Below, in pieces: positions 62,838 through 64,000 of a stretch of 64,000 nt of DNA. How positions within the stretch are numbered: position 1 is the first letter of the stretch; each line of letters begins with the position of its first letter. The DNA comes from Candidatus Woesearchaeota archaeon (lineage in GTDB: Archaea; Nanobdellota; Nanobdellia; Woesearchaeales; GW2011-AR9), in assembly GCA_945861715.1 (NCBI GenBank), contig CAMAVK010000001.1:310001-374000 (forward strand). The letters run 5' to 3'. Below the pieces are notes generated by a model. That model did no database searches. It had not been told where the DNA came from and saw only the letters and a program-made list of their open reading frames with translations. A program made the position numbers and the translations under genes.

Positions 62838-63467
62838 TCAAGGTATCCTTCTAATATTCCTAACCAGCGGAGGCACGGCCTGACTCTTTGTTTTAGCCTT
62901 TGTAACCGCTTCTCCACTTGCCTTCCCTTCACCGCTCTTCCTCGAAGAATCATCAACTACTTTTACATCTTTACCCAACACAGCCGACTCCGAGTTTGCA
63001 GCTGCTGCATCCGCCGCCGTCTCTTTCTCAACTTTTTTTGCCTTCTCTGCTTGTGCCTTCTTTACATCTTCAACAAGTGCGCGCATCGTCATTTCAAACT
63101 CATCATCATTCAATTGCTTACCTTCCCACGTCAATCCCACCTTATCCTCTTCAATACGTGGAATAACTTCAATGCCAAAATGGGGAACACTCTGACCTGA
63201 TGCCAGACCATTTGAAATAAGAATGTTAGTTCCCTGACAGCCTAAACTCTCAAACAGAGCCATACTCACTTTATTTGCAACCACAGAACATTTCGCAATC
63301 AACAATTCCGGAACCATCTCTAAAATAGTATAATGCTTGCGCGGAAAAATCGTAATTTGTCCCGGAGCCATCACCTTATCCTTAATTGCAACAACGAGTT
63401 CTTCATCGATGTACAAAATAGGAGCCTTACCCTCGCGTTCAACAATCTCACAGTATTCACATTTCAT
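62838..63467 (-). CDS. HIT-domain protein with degenerate active site
   Basis: After MKCEYCEIVEREGKAPILYI, with a CxxC-type zinc site, there is a HIT fold: EELVVAIKDKVMAPGQITIFPRKHY, then SNGLASGQSVPHFGIEVIPR. The HIT triad HxHxHxx is reduced to HFGIEV: the central nucleophile His and the last His are replaced by Gly and Glu. Hydrolase activity is therefore doubtful. A long Ala/Lys/Ser-rich, disordered extension follows (about 130-211). The gene upstream is another HIT protein. The start at ATG 63467 is chosen over the TTG at 63473. Confidence 0.78.
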   Translation of the reverse strand: MKCEYCEIVEREGKAPILYIDEELVVAIKDKVMAPGQITIFPRKHYTILEMVPELLIAKCSVVANKVSMALFESLGCQGTNILISNGLASGQSVPHFGIEVIPRIEEDKVGLTWEGKQLNDDEFEMTMRALVEDVKKAQAEKAKKVEKETAADAAAANSESAVLGKDVKVVDDSSRKSGEGKASGEAVTKAKTKSQAVPPLVRNIRRIP

Positions 63468-63511
63468 ATTCAATATTCCATCTACCTGTAATCATAACAA
63501 CCAACACCCAC

Positions 63512-64000
63512 TCACTTAAACAAATTCGCAATATCATCTAAACTCACATCATCATCTTTACGTTTTGGAACGACCTTCTCATCTTGACTCACAACAGGAA
63601 TCCCTTTCGAAGCAACAACCTTCTTCGCACTCTTTTTTACAACGCCCTCATCACGTACAGCACCCGATGCACTATGTTCCTTATACGCGGAAGGTTCAGG
63701 ATGTGGTGCATCCGGCTCAAGAGCAGCGTGTACAACCCCCGTTGACCCACTATCTTTTTTCTCTTCAGAATTCCCACCATCGTTCTTCGGTTCATCCCCG
63801 CCTAACCCAAGATGCTTGAAAAACGTCGGTTTCACTGCCGTCTCAACTTTACTCACCATCTCAGATGATATCAACGTATCAGTAAACTCAAGTACCTTAT
63901 CTCCTTCTTTACGAGGAATAACATGTAATATCACATGTTGTGCTCTTTGTCCAGCCACCTGACCATTTGCAATAAATAGAGATGTACCCCCTACCTTTAA
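63512..64000 (-). CDS. Partial second HIT-domain protein (C-terminal part)
   Basis: The frame runs off the right edge; the track's M at 63958 is an internal GTG. The visible part reads LKVGGTSLFIANGQVAGQRA, then QHVILHVIPRKEGDKV, a HIT C-terminal motif in which the middle His of HxHxH is Ile (H-V-I-L-H). A long disordered extension with clusters of Lys, Glu and Ser follows. It lies 45 nt before the HIT gene at 62838, so the two are probably one operon and a tandem pair. The window's other degenerate HIT domain has lost different residues. Confidence 0.75.
   Translation of the reverse strand, partial: LKVGGTSLFIANGQVAGQRAQHVILHVIPRKEGDKVLEFTDTLISSEMVSKVETAVKPTFFKHLGLGGDEPKNDGGNSEEKKDSGSTGVVHAALEPDAPHPEPSAYKEHSASGAVRDEGVVKKSAKKVVASKGIPVVSQDEKVVPKRKDDDVSLDDIANLFK

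Noticed and set aside
1-64000. CRISPR arrays, rRNA genes and transposases
   Set aside because: No regularly spaced repeats, rRNA-like sequence or transposase motifs were seen in any frame.

Overview
This window is a piece of an archaeal chromosome, visibly AT-rich and gene dense. The archaeal assignment rests on RadB, ABCE1, FEN1 and family B DNA polymerase with matching C-terminal PIP boxes, Trm5, archaeal-type uS2 and AspRS, an S-layer protein with an archaeal-style export signal, tRNA genes with introns at position 37/38, and TATA-box promoters about 25-30 nt before start codons. Many genes look leaderless; a smaller set has Shine-Dalgarno-like GAGGT/GGTGA sites. The mix of archaeal information genes with bacterial-type GAPDH, full-length RelA/SpoT and bacterial-type Lgt suggests a DPANN-like (Woesearchaeota/Pacearchaeota-type) genome. 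That placement is inference; only a phylogeny could settle it.

Layout. 0-8 kb: edge of a GT-C-like membrane glycosyltransferase gene, radB, rpsB, a GlmU-like nucleotidyltransferase, an Mtq2-like methyltransferase fused to a COG2112-like kinase, a deacetylase-GT2-TPR fusion, and a truncated Hel308-like helicase domain. 8-19 kb: a large S-layer gene with an elaborate upstream region, an AI-2E family membrane protein, an intron-containing tRNA-Val, an MFS transporter, a methyltransferase and several unknown proteins. 19-26 kb: a 717-residue xylose-isomerase-like TIM-barrel protein, a 7-TM protein with a winged-helix partner, RNase HII and an RNase HIII-like protein, separated by unusually hairpin-rich intergenic DNA. 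26-36 kb: two small paralogous membrane proteins, GAPDH and DAHP synthase, RelA/SpoT, Trm5, FEN1, secreted/anchored proteins and malic enzyme. 36-46 kb: tandem SET-domain proteins, MFS transporter, AspRS, a SIMPL protein and a lipoprotein sharing one upstream control element next to a membrane-anchored winged-helix regulator, PurA and a PIG-L deacetylase. 46-64 kb: Lgt, a histidine phosphatase, a TrmB-like regulator, a LamG surface protein with a sorting-type tail, ABCE1, an ATP-grasp protein, a large U32 protein, a PD-(D/E)XK-like candidate, intron-containing tRNA-Gln, a solo B3/4 protein, PolB, a tyrosine-phosphatase-like protein, a TerC/DUF475 protein and two degenerate HIT-domain proteins.

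The most unusual signal is non-coding. Two homologous structured elements (12415-12545 and 19002-19083) share near-identical closing stems but have a variable arm. They are followed by strings of perfect inverted repeats, and two more intergenic regions (22350-22541 and 24905-25083) are also chains of hairpins without obvious sequence identity to the first two. Together they are the best candidate here for an undescribed RNA or mobile-element family.

The genes cover cell-surface assembly (S-layer, glycosyltransferases, Lgt, lipoprotein), replication and repair (PolB, FEN1, RadB, RNases H), translation (uS2, AspRS, ABCE1, Trm5, Mtq2, tRNAs) and a thin central metabolism (GAPDH, malic enzyme, DAHP synthase, PurA). 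No CRISPR array, rRNA gene or recognisable transposase was seen.
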